Positions 7,712 through 17,367 are shown, numbered from the stretch's first letter. The stretch: 64,000 nucleotides of DNA from Sphaerimonospora sp050942215 (GCF_050942215.1 NZ_CP192056.1:1922001-1986000); one strand, 5' to 3'. The notes: generated by a model from the letters alone, not told the origin. Program-made: numbers and translations.

Positions 7712-9784
7712 GTGACGGCGGTTGGCGCGGAGGCGGGTTACACGGCTCGTCATCTCTCGGTGCTGGAGGGCCTCGAGGCCGTGCGCAAGCGCCCGGGGAT
7801 GTACATCGGATCCACGGACACCCGGGGTCTCATGCACTGTCTGTGGGAGATCGTGGACAATGCCGTGGACGAGGCGCTCGCCGGGTTCTGTTCACGTGTC
7901 GAGGTCGAACTGCACCCGGACGGCTCCATCGAGGTACGCGACGACGGCCGCGGCATCCCCGTGGACATCGAGCCCAAGACGGGGCTCGCCGGAGTCGAGC
8001 TCGTCTACACGAAGCTGCACGCCGGCGGCAAGTTCGGCGGCGGGTCCTACGCGGCCTCCGGCGGACTGCACGGCGTCGGCGCCTCGGTCGTCAACGCGCT
8101 GTCCTCCCGGCTGGACGTCGAGGTCGACCGGGACGGTCGCGTCCACCAGATCAGTTTCCGCCGCGGTGTTCCCGGGCACTTCGACGGTGACGGGCCGAAC
8201 GCGAAGTTCCGCAAGAAGTCCGGCGTGCGCGACGGCGGCGAGGTGCCGGGCAAGTCCACCGGCACCCGGGTCCGCTGGTGGGTCGATCGGCAGATCTTCC
8301 TGCCCGAGGCGGAGGTCTCGGTCGACGAGATCCACGTACGGCTGCGCCAGACGGCGTTCCTGGTCCCCGGGCTGACGCTGGTGCTGCGCGACTGCCGCGG
8401 CGAGGAGCCCACCGAGGAGACGTTCCGGTTCGACGGCGGCATCGGGGAGTTCACCGAGTTCCTCGCGCGCGACGAGGCGGTCTGCGACGTGCTCAGGCTG
8501 CGGGGCGAGGGCCGTTTCCACGAGACCGTGCCCGTGCTCGACGAGCAGGGCCACATGACGTCGACGCGGATCGAGCGGGAGCTCACCGTCGACGTGGCGG
8601 TCCGCTGGGGCAAGGGCTATGAGACGACCGTGCGCTCGTTCGTCAACGTGATCGCCACCCCCAAGGGCGGCACGCACCTGGCCGGGTTCGAGAAGGCGCT
8701 CGTCCGCACGATCAACGACCAGCTGCGTGAGACGCGCCTGCTCAAGAACGGCGACGACCCCGTCACCAAGGAGGACATCCTCGAAGGGCTGACCGCCGTG
8801 GTGACCGTACGGGTGCCCGAGCCGCAGTTCGAGGGCCAGACGAAGGAGGTCCTCGGCACGGCAGCGGCCGGCCGCATCGTGGGCAACGTGGTCGGCCGGG
8901 AGCTGAAGGAGCTGCTCGCGAGCACCAAGCGCGGCCAGAAGCAGCAGATGCGCGCGGTCCTGGAGAAGGTGGTGGCGGCGGCCAAGGCGCGCATCGCCGC
9001 CCGGGAGCACCGTGACAACCAGCGGCGCAAGTCGGCCCTGGAGAACTCCGCGCTCCCCGCCAAGCTGGTCGACTGCCGCAGCGACGACGTGGACCGCAGC
9101 GAGCTGTTCATCGTCGAGGGCGACTCCGCGCTCGGCACGGCCAAGCTGGCCCGGGACTCGGAGTTCCAGGCGCTGCTGCCGATCAGGGGCAAGATCCTCA
9201 ACGTGCAGAAGGCCTCGGTCGCCGACATGCTCAAGAACGCCGAGTGCGCCGCCATCATCCAGGTCGTCGGGGCCGGGTCGGGCCGGACGTTCGAGATCGG
9301 CTCGGCCCGCTACGGGAAGATCATCTTGATGGCCGACGCCGACGTCGACGGCGCGCACATCCGCTGCCTGCTGCTCACCCTGTTCCATCGATACATGAAG
9401 CCGATGGTCGAGGCGGGCCGGGTGTTCGCCGCCGTGCCGCCGCTGCACCGCATCGAGATCACCAACCCCGGCCGGGGCAAGGACAGGTACGTCTACACCT
9501 ATTCGGACGCCGAGCTGCACAGGGTGCTGCGTGACCTGGAGCGGCGGGGCAAGCGCTGGAAGGACCCCGTGCAGCGCTACAAGGGTCTGGGTGAGATGGA
9601 CGCCGATCAGCTCGCCGAGACGACCATGGACCCGCGCCATCGCGTGCTCCGCCGGGTCAGGATCGAGGACGTCGAGGAGGCCGAACGCATCTTCGATCTC
9701 CTCATGGGCAGCGAGGTCGCCCCCCGCCGCGAGTTCATCGTCAGCAGCGCGGCCGACATCGACCGCGAGAACATCGACGCCTGA
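7712..9784 (+). CDS. parE: DNA topoisomerase IV subunit B (ParE-like, type IIA ATPase subunit)
   Basis: The 690-residue ATPase/TOPRIM subunit of a type IIA topoisomerase, predicted to pair with ParC (encoded at 12043-14511) to decatenate chromosomes. GHKL ATPase motifs: DNAVDEAL, RDDGRGIPVD and GGLHGVGASVVNALS. The TOPRIM domain carries IVEGDSALGTAK and LMADADVDGAHI, the Glu and DxD metal ligands. The C-terminus has the conserved QRYKGLGEMD. It is read as ParE rather than GyrB because actinobacterial gyrB normally sits with recF/gyrA at the origin and because parC is nearby. Start GTG 7712 has AGGAG six bases upstream; a TTG at 7706 overlaps that site. Confidence 0.93.
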   Translation: MTAVGAEAGYTARHLSVLEGLEAVRKRPGMYIGSTDTRGLMHCLWEIVDNAVDEALAGFCSRVEVELHPDGSIEVRDDGRGIPVDIEPKTGLAGVELVYTKLHAGGKFGGGSYAASGGLHGVGASVVNALSSRLDVEVDRDGRVHQISFRRGVPGHFDGDGPNAKFRKKSGVRDGGEVPGKSTGTRVRWWVDRQIFLPEAEVSVDEIHVRLRQTAFLVPGLTLVLRDCRGEEPTEETFRFDGGIGEFTEFLARDEAVCDVLRLRGEGRFHETVPVLDEQGHMTSTRIERELTVDVAVRWGKGYETTVRSFVNVIATPKGGTHLAGFEKALVRTINDQLRETRLLKNGDDPVTKEDILEGLTAVVTVRVPEPQFEGQTKEVLGTAAAGRIVGNVVGRELKELLASTKRGQKQQMRAVLEKVVAAAKARIAAREHRDNQRRKSALENSALPAKLVDCRSDDVDRSELFIVEGDSALGTAKLARDSEFQALLPIRGKILNVQKASVADMLKNAECAAIIQVVGAGSGRTFEIGSARYGKIILMADADVDGAHIRCLLLTLFHRYMKPMVEAGRVFAAVPPLHRIEITNPGRGKDRYVYTYSDAELHRVLRDLERRGKRWKDPVQRYKGLGEMDADQLAETTMDPRHRVLRRVRIEDVEEAERIFDLLMGSEVAPRREFIVSSAADIDRENIDA

Positions 9785-9821
9785 CGCCCACGGCGAGGCC
9801 CGGTCCCTCACCCCGGCGTGA

Positions 9822-10148
9822 TCAGAAGGATTCGATCTCCAGGGTGCTGAGCCGGGAGCGGGCCTCCGCCATGGCCTCCCGGTAGCGCTCGTCCCAGTTC
9901 GGGTCGTCGTCCGCGATCGCCCGGACCGTCTGCCGGGCCAGCTCGACCGGCCCGTCCCGGCCCGGGCGGACCTTCCGTACGACGACCAGCGTCCAGCCGT
10001 TCTCCATCACCGTGTCGATCTCCCAGCGAGGCCGGGCCGCCGAGGTGCCGCCGCCGCGCGCGCGGCGGGCGTCGCGCAGCAGCAGCGTCAGCAGATAGAT
10101 GAGCGCGGCGACCAGGATCAGGGTCACCGGGAGGGTGAGCAGTCGCAT
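9822..10148 (-). CDS. Single-pass membrane protein of unknown function
   Basis: The preferred start (ATG 10148) gives 108 residues: an N-terminal transmembrane helix (LLTLPVTLILVAALIYLLTL), a short basic segment, then a soluble domain (RWEIDTVMENGWTLVVVRKV, later DPNWDERYREAMAEAR). It lies 13 bp after the SPFH-domain gene and is co-directional, so the pair is probably co-transcribed and may work together at the membrane. A frame open to 10193 lacks a ribosome site and would overlap that gene. Family not recognised. Confidence 0.7.
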   Translation of the reverse strand: MRLLTLPVTLILVAALIYLLTLLLRDARRARGGGTSAARPRWEIDTVMENGWTLVVVRKVRPGRDGPVELARQTVRAIADDDPNWDERYREAMAEARSRLSTLEIESF

Positions 10149-10161
10149 CGGTCCAGATCCC

Positions 10162-11154
10162 TCACCTGGTGGGAATGGCGATCCCTCCGCCATTGCCCGG
10201 AGCGTACACGGTGATGCCCTGGGGCAGGGCCTTCAGCTTCTCGATCTCGGCGCACGTCGGGCATTTGTCGTACCCGTCCTGGCGGGCCTTGTTCGCCTCC
10301 GCCTCCGCGCGGGCCTGCGCGACCCTGGCCTGAGCCTCGGTGACCTTGGCGAAGGCGGCCTGCGCCTGGTCGACGGCCTCCTGGACCTGCTTGGGCAGCG
10401 TGACCTTGGAGAGGTTGAAGTGGATGTCGGTCAGGAAGTCGGCGCCGAGCGTCGACTTCAGGTCCTCGGCGAGGCTGGTGTTCACCGCGTCCTGGATCTT
10501 CGCGATGTTCGCGTTGTTGCCCTGGGGCTGCAGTCCGGCCTGCTGCGCCGAGCTGTTGTTCTGCACCAGCGAGCAGGATGAGACCAGCTCGGCGCAGCGG
10601 AAGCTGTTGATCTGGGCGCGGAGATCGTTGTCGATCACCGGGCGGATGATCTGGTCGAGGAACGCCGACCAGCCCTCGTCGCCGTCCCAGGGGTAGTAGG
10701 TCCTGCCGTCGATGCTGCGGAACTTGCGGGTGCCGAACTTGTCGTCGAACGCGCCGAGCGTGTCGTGATCGAGGTTGAGACCGAAGTAGAGCGTGCCCTC
10801 GATCCCCATGTTCACCCCGTCGCTGCTGGGCACGACGACCACGTCGACGCCGGTGCGCTCGCCGTGGCCCGAGTCGGAGGTGATGGTGTAGTAGCGCTGC
10901 TGGGCGGGATAGCGGTGAACCTGGGACCACCACCCGGTCCATGTCACGCTGGAGCCGGGATCGATGACCTGGCGGACCCGGTTGTCGTCGAGCGGCCCGC
11001 CGTTACGTACGACGGCGACCTCGCCGCCGGTGGTGCGCTCGAACCCGCCGAAGGCGCCGAATGCCGTCGGTACCGCGGCGACGATGAGCGCCAGCACCGC
11101 CAGAATGAGTAATTTGCGGAACGAGCCGGATCTGGCGGGGGTGCGGGTGGACAT
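10162..11154 (-). CDS. SPFH/Band 7 domain membrane protein
   Basis: A 330-residue protein with an N-terminal signal anchor (residues about 13-34, LLILAVLALIVAAVPTAFGA), an SPFH/prohibitin-like domain (about 35-280) and an Ala/Glu-rich coiled coil (QVQEAVDQAQAAFAKVTEAQ and onward). SPFH proteins oligomerise at membranes and organise microdomains or control proteases. The C-terminus carries CPTC before a Gly-rich tail, which is an unusual ending. It is followed after 13 bp by a small membrane protein, a likely partner. Confidence 0.85.
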   Translation of the reverse strand: MSTRTPARSGSFRKLLILAVLALIVAAVPTAFGAFGGFERTTGGEVAVVRNGGPLDDNRVRQVIDPGSSVTWTGWWSQVHRYPAQQRYYTITSDSGHGERTGVDVVVVPSSDGVNMGIEGTLYFGLNLDHDTLGAFDDKFGTRKFRSIDGRTYYPWDGDEGWSAFLDQIIRPVIDNDLRAQINSFRCAELVSSCSLVQNNSSAQQAGLQPQGNNANIAKIQDAVNTSLAEDLKSTLGADFLTDIHFNLSKVTLPKQVQEAVDQAQAAFAKVTEAQARVAQARAEAEANKARQDGYDKCPTCAEIEKLKALPQGITVYAPGNGGGIAIPTR

Positions 11155-11290
11155 CTACGAAATCTCCTCGGGGGCGGCCGTCGGCGGGGGTCGGGCCGCG
11201 GAGTTCGGTTGCCGACGTGACAGCAGGGCAACGAACGGCCGGCCGCACCGGGTTCCTGACCCCGTACGGTCGGCCGGAATGTGGGACCGA

Positions 11291-11791
11291 TCAGAGATCT
11301 ACCGGCTGCAGCCTGCCCGTCAGCACGTCGTACACCGCGCCGCCGACCGCGAGACCGTCGGGCAGGTAGGGGCTGGCCTTGATCCGGACGAGGTCCTGCC
11401 GCAGGGCCTCGGCCTGGTCGGGCACGGTCTTGAAGACGAGGCTGCGGGTGTCGACGCCGTGCTCGTCCGCGATCACCTTGTGCACGTCCGAGTCGGTCGA
11501 CTTGGACATCCGGCAGTCGGTGTGCGGCATGACCAGCACCCGGTGGACGCCGAGCAGGTAGACGGCGAGCACGAGCGTCCGCAGAACGTCGTCGGTGACC
11601 CGGGCGCCCGCGTTACGGAGGATCTTGGCGTCGCCCGCCTGCAGCCCCAGCAGGCCCAGCGGGTCGACGCGCGAGTCCATGCAGGTCACCACGGCCAGGC
11701 CGCGGCCGGCCTGACCGGACAGTCCCGAGTGCGAGAACGTTTCCGCGTACTTCTCGTTCGCCGCCAGTAGATCGTCGAATGAATCACTCAT
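11291..11791 (-). CDS. Beta-class carbonic anhydrase
   Basis: A 166-residue zinc enzyme that interconverts carbon dioxide and bicarbonate in the cytosol. The diagnostic motifs are VVTCMDSRVDP (zinc-ligand Cys and the catalytic Asp-Arg dyad) and VMPHTDCRMSK (zinc-ligand His and Cys). Length fits the short clade common in actinobacteria. It is transcribed towards the SPFH gene 136 bp away, probably as its own unit. Bicarbonate supply would serve the acyl-CoA carboxylases, but no regulatory link is visible here. Confidence 0.92.
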   Translation of the reverse strand: MSDSFDDLLAANEKYAETFSHSGLSGQAGRGLAVVTCMDSRVDPLGLLGLQAGDAKILRNAGARVTDDVLRTLVLAVYLLGVHRVLVMPHTDCRMSKSTDSDVHKVIADEHGVDTRSLVFKTVPDQAEALRQDLVRIKASPYLPDGLAVGGAVYDVLTGRLQPVDL

Positions 11792-12042
11792 GAGATCAAT
11801 GCTGCCGTATGGCCAAGGATTCGATCACGATGGGGGCACCCCGACACGCCAGAGCGGTTCGATGGGAACCGGCGAGGCCTCCCTCGACCGGCACGACCGG
11901 CGCGGACGGCGGGTCGTTCAAGCAGGTCCGACCGCCGATCTCCTCCACCGCGCGATCCGTGAGTGGAGCGGAACCAGGGGGCGTCCGCGACAGGACCCCC
12001 GGGGACGTGTCGCCGCTCGGGGGTCCGGGGCCTCCGCCAGAT

Positions 12043-14511
12043 CTAGAGATCCGGGTCTTCCGCCGGCCCCAGTCCGCCGCCGATGGCGGCGACGGCGTGC
12101 ACGAGCCGTATGCCGGAGCCGTCGCGGCGGCCGAGTTCCTCGGGAAGCGGCACCGGCTTGCCCGTCGGCGACGCCCCCTTGGCCGGGGCCGGTCCGGCCC
12201 ACGCGAGCAGTAGCGCGTCCTCGCCCTTGAGGAAACGCTGGGCGCGCACCCCGCCGGTGGCCCGGCCCTTCGGCGGAAATTCGGCGTAGTCGGAGACCTT
12301 GCCCGCGCCCATCTGGGTACCGGGCAGGGCCGTCGAGGAGCCCGCGACCGTCACGACCACCGACTCGCGTGCGGGGTCCACGGCGCCGAACCAGATCACC
12401 TTCGCGCCGTCGCTCAGGCGCACGCCGGTCATGCCGCCGGCCGGTCGGCCCTGGGGCCGTACGACCGTGGCGGAGAAGCGCAGCAGCTGGGCGTCGGAGG
12501 TGATGAAGACCAGGTCGTGGTCGGGGGAGGACAGCTCGACCGCGCCGACAACGACGTCGCCCTCGCGCAGGCCGATGACCTCGAACTCGTCGCGGTTGGC
12601 GGGATATTCGGGGACGACCCGCTTGACCACGCCCTGCGCCGTGCCGATCGCGAGCCCCGGGCCGTCCGGGTCGAGCGAGCCAAGTCCGACCACCTTCTCG
12701 TCCGGCTCCAGCGTGACGTACTCGGACACCGGATGCCCGCCCGCCAGCGACGGGGGGTTGGCGGTCGGCGGCAGCGTGGGCAGGTCGACCACCGACACCC
12801 GGATCAGCCGGCCGTTGGAGGTGATCACCCCGACCTCGCTGCGGACACTGGAGCGGACCACCGACACCAGCACGTCATGGGCCGAGCGCTCGCCCTCCGC
12901 CGGGATCGGCGAGGCGTCGCCCGTCCGGGCGAGCAGGCCGGTCGAGGAGAGCAGCACCAGGCAGGGGTCGTCGGCCACCTCCAGCGGCACCGCGACCGCC
13001 TTGGCCGCCTCGGACGACTCCAGCAGCACGGTGCGGCGCGGCGTGCCGTACGTCTTGGCGATCTGGGCGAGCTCCGCGGACACGACCTTGCGCAGGCGCT
13101 CCTCAGAGCCGAGGATCGCGGACAGCTCGGCGATCTCGGACTGCAGCGTCTCCTTCTCGCGGTCGAGTTCGAGGTTGTCGTAGCGGGTGAGGCGGCGCAG
13201 CGGCGTGTCGAGGATGTACGTCGCCTGGATCTCGCTCAGCTGGAAGCCCTCCATCAGGCGGGCGCGCGCGTGAGCCGAGTCGTCGGAACCGCGGATCACC
13301 TGGATGACCTGGTCGATGTTGAGCAGCGCGATGATGAGGCCGTCCACCAGATGGAGGCGCTCCTCGCGCTTGCGCAGCCGGAACGCCGACCGTCTGCGCA
13401 CCACCTCGATGCGGTGGTCGACGTAGACCTGCAGCAGCTCGCGCAGGCCCAGTGTGCGCGGCCGGCCGTCGACGAGCGCGACGTTGTTGATGCCGAAGGT
13501 CTCCTCCATCGGCGTCAGCCGGTAGAGCTCGGCCAGCACGGCCTCGGGGTTGAAGCCGTTCTTGACCTCGATGACCAGGCGCAGGCCCTTATGCCGGTCG
13601 GTCAGGTCCTTCAGGTCGGCGATGCCGGTGAGCTTCTTGGCGTTCACCAACTCCTTGATCTTGCCGACCACCCGCTCCGGGCCCACGTTGAACGGCAGCT
13701 CGGTGATGACGATGCCCTTACGACGCGGGGTCACGGCCTCGATCGTCGCCTTCGCCCGGATGCGGAACGTGCCGCGGCCGTTCGCGTAGGCGTCCCGGAT
13801 GCCCGACAGCCCGATGACGATGCCGCCGGTCGGCAGATCGGGGCCGGGGACGAAGCGCATCAGCTCCTCGAGCGTGGCCTCCGGCTTCTTGATCAGATGC
13901 CGGGCCGCGGCGACGACCTCGCCGAGGTTGTGCGGCGGCATGTTGGTGGCCATCCCGACGGCGATGCCGCTGGCGCCGTTGACCAGCAGGTTGGGGAACG
14001 CCGACGGCATGACGGACGGCTCGGTCTCCTGGCCGTCGTAGTTGGGCTTGAAGTCGACCGTCTCCTCGTCGATCGACTGCACCATGAGCATGGCAGCCGA
14101 GGCGAGGCGTGCCTCGGTGTACCGCATGGCCGCCGGAGAGTCGTCCGGCGAGCCGAAGTTGCCGTGCCCGTCGACCAGTGGCAGCCGCATCGAGAACGGC
14201 TGCGCCAGGCGCACCAGGGCGTCGTAGATGGCACCGTCACCGTGCGGGTGCAGCTTGCCCATCACCTCGCCCACCACTCGGGAGGATTTGACGTGGCCCC
14301 GCTCCGGGCGCAGGCCCATCTCGCTCATCGAGTAGAGGATGCGGCGCTGGACCGGCTTGAGTCCGTCCCGGGCGTCCGGGAGCGCACGCTGATAGATCAC
14401 CGAGTACGCGTACTCCAGATAGCTTGCGCGCATCTCGGCGGATACGTCGATGTCGACGATCCGCTCCTCGAATTCCTCGTCGGGGGTGCGTGTGGTTGTG
14501 CGTCGGGCCAT
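12043..14511 (-). CDS. parC: DNA topoisomerase IV subunit A (ParC-like)
   Basis: Breakage-reunion subunit of a type IIA topoisomerase, about 822 residues. The N-terminal catalytic region has ALPDARDGLKPVQRRILYSM, KLHPHGDGAIYDALVRLAQP and the active-site Tyr in AAMRYTEARL. The C-terminal third is a six-bladed beta-pinwheel DNA-wrapping domain. No GyrA-box of standard form was seen, which supports ParC rather than GyrA. The start is uncertain: ATG 14511 (MARRTTTRTPDEEFEERI) is chosen on family length, ATG 14520 is possible, and neither has a clear ribosome site. Its partner parE is 2.3 kb away on the opposite strand. Confidence 0.92.
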   Translation of the reverse strand: MARRTTTRTPDEEFEERIVDIDVSAEMRASYLEYAYSVIYQRALPDARDGLKPVQRRILYSMSEMGLRPERGHVKSSRVVGEVMGKLHPHGDGAIYDALVRLAQPFSMRLPLVDGHGNFGSPDDSPAAMRYTEARLASAAMLMVQSIDEETVDFKPNYDGQETEPSVMPSAFPNLLVNGASGIAVGMATNMPPHNLGEVVAAARHLIKKPEATLEELMRFVPGPDLPTGGIVIGLSGIRDAYANGRGTFRIRAKATIEAVTPRRKGIVITELPFNVGPERVVGKIKELVNAKKLTGIADLKDLTDRHKGLRLVIEVKNGFNPEAVLAELYRLTPMEETFGINNVALVDGRPRTLGLRELLQVYVDHRIEVVRRRSAFRLRKREERLHLVDGLIIALLNIDQVIQVIRGSDDSAHARARLMEGFQLSEIQATYILDTPLRRLTRYDNLELDREKETLQSEIAELSAILGSEERLRKVVSAELAQIAKTYGTPRRTVLLESSEAAKAVAVPLEVADDPCLVLLSSTGLLARTGDASPIPAEGERSAHDVLVSVVRSSVRSEVGVITSNGRLIRVSVVDLPTLPPTANPPSLAGGHPVSEYVTLEPDEKVVGLGSLDPDGPGLAIGTAQGVVKRVVPEYPANRDEFEVIGLREGDVVVGAVELSSPDHDLVFITSDAQLLRFSATVVRPQGRPAGGMTGVRLSDGAKVIWFGAVDPARESVVVTVAGSSTALPGTQMGAGKVSDYAEFPPKGRATGGVRAQRFLKGEDALLLAWAGPAPAKGASPTGKPVPLPEELGRRDGSGIRLVHAVAAIGGGLGPAEDPDL

Positions 14512-14695
14512 ATCGAACATTGTGCCGATGACGGCGACCGGTCGCGACCGCACGTGCTTTTCCGCCCGGGTACGTCCTGGAGAGGGGGTGAATGGATCGC
14601 TTCCGGCGATCCGCGAATTTCGGGATCGGTTGATCCGTCTCTTGCCGTGATCCCGGTAGTGTGGCACTCATCTGCGAGAAGGGGGGATTCTCGCG

Positions 14696-15130
14696 ATGCC
14701 TGACGTCGTCGACCGGCTGATCGGTGCGCTCAACGCCCATGATCTCGACGCGGTGATGCGCTGCTATGCCGGGGACGCGGTCGTCGTAGGGCCGGAGATG
14801 GAGGCGGAGAACCTCGACGAGATCGCCTCGTACCACCTGCACGTCTGGCAGGGCTTCCCGGACCATCACCTGACGGTGTGGGAGAAGATCGTCTGCCGGG
14901 ACGCGATCGCGGTGGAGACGCTGGCGACGGGCACGCACACCGGCCCCTATCTGGTGGCGGGCGGGGACGTCCTGGATGCGACCGGCCGGAGCATCAGCGT
15001 GCGCTGCTCCTGGATCTTCACCGTGGAGAGCGATTTCATCCTCACCCAGCGCCTCTACTTCGACCAGCTGGAGTTGTACAGCCGTCTCGGCGCCCAGCTC
15101 CCCCTCAAGTTCGCGCCCGTCGTCTTGTGA
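14696..15130 (+). CDS. SnoaL-like / NTF2-fold protein
   Basis: A 144-residue cone-shaped alpha+beta-barrel protein of the SnoaL/ketosteroid-isomerase-like group: MPDVVDRLIGALNAHDLDAV is the usual first helix with the NAHD motif, followed by YLVAGGDVLDATGRSISVRC and the IFTVESDFILTQRLYFDQ strands. Members include polyketide cyclases, hydrolases and ligand-binding proteins, so the reaction cannot be named. ATG 14696 has GGGGGA about eight bases upstream. It is divergent from parC. Confidence 0.82.
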   Translation: MPDVVDRLIGALNAHDLDAVMRCYAGDAVVVGPEMEAENLDEIASYHLHVWQGFPDHHLTVWEKIVCRDAIAVETLATGTHTGPYLVAGGDVLDATGRSISVRCSWIFTVESDFILTQRLYFDQLELYSRLGAQLPLKFAPVVL

Positions 15131-15224
15131 CACGTACGGGAGACGATCGGGCGCGGCGGGCGGGAGAGACCGGCGGGGACGCGGTCGGGAGGAAACCGTC
15201 GGCGCGACCTGGTACCAATGACGG

Positions 15225-17360
15225 GTGGGTGAAGAAGAGACGCTGCGGGAAGAGGCCGAGGCCCGGCTGAGGGCGCTCGCGGGCGACGAGGCGCGCCTGC
15301 GTGACGACCAGTGGGCGGCGATCAGGGCGCTGGTCGTGGACCGCCGCCGCGCGCTCGTCGTGCAGCGCACCGGGTGGGGCAAGTCGGCCGTCTACTTCAT
15401 CGCGACCGCGCTGCTGCGGGAGCTGGGCGAGGGGCCCACGGTCATCGTCTCGCCGCTGCTCGCGCTGATGCGCAACCAGATCGCGGCAGCGGAGCGCGCG
15501 GGCATTCACGCGGCGACCATCAACTCGGCCAACCCCGAGGAGTGGGAGAAGATCTACGGACAGGTCGCCGAGGGCGTGGTCGACGTGCTGCTGGTCAGCC
15601 CGGAACGGCTGAACAACCCCGACTTCCGCGACCAGGTGCTGCCCGAGCTGGCCGAGGCCGCCGGCCTGCTGGTGATCGACGAGGCGCACTGCATCTCCGA
15701 CTGGGGTCACGACTTCCGTCCCGACTACCGCAGGCTGCGCACGCTGCTGGCCGATCTCCCGCCCGGCATCCCCGTGCTCGCCACGACCGCGACCGCCAAC
15801 GCCCGCGTGACCCGCGACGTCGCCGAGCAGCTCGCCGCCGGGCCCGACGCGGACGGTCTTCCCGGCGATCCCGGCGCCTTCGGCGGCTCCGGCGACGGCG
15901 TGCTCGTCCTGCGCGGCCCGCTCGAGCGGGAGAGCCTGCATCTCGGCGTCGTACGGCTCGGCGGCTCGGAACAGCGGCTCGCCTGGCTCGCCGGCGCGCT
16001 GCGCGAGCTGCCGGGCTCCGGCATCGTCTACACGCTGACCGTCTCCGCCGCGCAGGAGATCGCCGCGTACCTGCGGGAGCAGGGGCATCAGGTGGTCGCC
16101 TACACCGGGCAGACCGAGCCGGCCGACCGGCTGGCCGCCGAGGAGGACCTGCTCGCCAACCGGGTCAAGGCCCTGGTCGCGACCTCCGCCCTGGGCATGG
16201 GGTTCGACAAGCCCGACCTCGGGTTCGTCGTCCACGTCGGCGCGCCCGCCTCGCCCGTGGCGTACTACCAGCAGGTCGGCCGGGCCGGCCGCGGAGTACG
16301 GCGAGCCGAGGTGATCCTGCTGCCGGGCGCCGAGGACCGGGCGATCTGGGCCTACTTCTCCTCGCTCGCCTTTCCCCCGGAGACGGTGGTGCGTGCGACG
16401 CTCGAGGCGCTGGCGCAGGAGGGCGTCCTGTCCACCGCCGCGCTGGAGAGCAGGGTCGACCTCAGCCGCGGCAGGCTGGAGATGATGCTGAAGGTCCTCG
16501 ACGTGGACGGAGCGGTCCGCCGGGTCAAGGGCGGCTGGGAGGCGACCGGCGAGTCGTGGAGCTACGACGCCGACCGCTACGCGCGGGTGTCGGCCGAGCG
16601 CGCCGCGGAGCAGGAGGCCATGCTCGGCTACCTCACCACGACCGAGTGCCGGGAGCAGTACCTGCGGCGTCACCTGGACGACGACGCGGCCCGGCCGTGC
16701 GGGCGCTGCGACAACTGCACGGGCGTCCATCGGTCCGCCGACGTGGCGGCTGAGGCCGTACGATCCGCCCGCGACCGGCTGGCCAGGCCCGGCGTCGAGG
16801 TGGAGCCGCGCCGCCAGTGGCCGACCGGCATGCCGGACCTGAAGGGGCGGATCAAGCCCGAACTGTCGGCCGAGCAGGGACGCGCGCTGGGCCGCCTCAC
16901 CGACATCGGCTGGGGCACCCGGCTGCGTGAGCTCCTGGCGGCGGGTGACGGCCCGGTTCCGGACGAGGTGTTCGACGCCGTGGTGGCGGTGCTCAGGGCA
17001 TGGGACTGGGCCGAGCGTCCGGTCGCGGTCGTCAGCGTGCCGTCGGCGACCCGGCCGACGCTGGTCCGCGGCCTCGCCGAGGGGGTCGCGCGCATCGGCC
17101 GGTTGCCCTATCTCGGTGAGCTGGCATATCGGCAGGGCCCGCCGGGCCGGCAGTACAACAGCGCCCAGCGGGTCGCCGCGATCCGCAGGACGCTCGCGAT
17201 GCCGAGAGAGCTCGCCGAGAGGATCTCAGCGGCGGGCGGGCCGGTGCTGCTCGTCGACGGCCAGGTCGACACGGGCTGGACGATGACGCTGGCCGCGGCC
17301 CACGTGCGCAACGCGGGCGCCGGCGCGGTCCTGCCCCTGGTGCTGGCGACCGTCAGCTGA
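15225..17360 (+). CDS. RecQ-family ATP-dependent DNA helicase with phosphoribosyltransferase-like C-terminus
   Basis: A 711-residue 3'-5' DNA helicase for repair or recombination. Superfamily 2 motifs: Walker A VVQRTGWGKSAVYF, DEAH box in LLVIDEAHCISDWG, motif III TTATAN, motif V GMGFDKPD, motif VI QQVGRAGR. The RecQ zinc-binding region is ECREQYLRRHLDD with CGRCDNC (about 470-500). The last 150 residues are unlike a standard RecQ HRDC domain: VAVVSVPSATRPTLVRGLAE and VLLVDGQVDTGWTMTLAA resemble a ComF-type phosphoribosyltransferase core, but the second acidic residue of the usual Asp-Asp pair is Gly. Start is the GTG at 15225. Confidence 0.9.
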   Translation: MGEEETLREEAEARLRALAGDEARLRDDQWAAIRALVVDRRRALVVQRTGWGKSAVYFIATALLRELGEGPTVIVSPLLALMRNQIAAAERAGIHAATINSANPEEWEKIYGQVAEGVVDVLLVSPERLNNPDFRDQVLPELAEAAGLLVIDEAHCISDWGHDFRPDYRRLRTLLADLPPGIPVLATTATANARVTRDVAEQLAAGPDADGLPGDPGAFGGSGDGVLVLRGPLERESLHLGVVRLGGSEQRLAWLAGALRELPGSGIVYTLTVSAAQEIAAYLREQGHQVVAYTGQTEPADRLAAEEDLLANRVKALVATSALGMGFDKPDLGFVVHVGAPASPVAYYQQVGRAGRGVRRAEVILLPGAEDRAIWAYFSSLAFPPETVVRATLEALAQEGVLSTAALESRVDLSRGRLEMMLKVLDVDGAVRRVKGGWEATGESWSYDADRYARVSAERAAEQEAMLGYLTTTECREQYLRRHLDDDAARPCGRCDNCTGVHRSADVAAEAVRSARDRLARPGVEVEPRRQWPTGMPDLKGRIKPELSAEQGRALGRLTDIGWGTRLRELLAAGDGPVPDEVFDAVVAVLRAWDWAERPVAVVSVPSATRPTLVRGLAEGVARIGRLPYLGELAYRQGPPGRQYNSAQRVAAIRRTLAMPRELAERISAAGGPVLLVDGQVDTGWTMTLAAAHVRNAGAGAVLPLVLATVS

Positions 17361-17367
17361 GGGCGGG

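Noticed and set aside
7892..9811. Antisense open frame of about 640 codons over parE
   Set aside because: The forward frame carries full GHKL and TOPRIM motifs; the antisense product has none.
11809..12213. Possible 134-codon gene between carbonic anhydrase and parC
   Set aside because: It overlaps the end of parC on the other strand, has no ribosome site and no domain, and is low in hydrophobic core residues.
12517..14703. Long forward frame opposite parC
   Set aside because: Composition is typical of a shadow frame; parC on the reverse strand has all the expected motifs.
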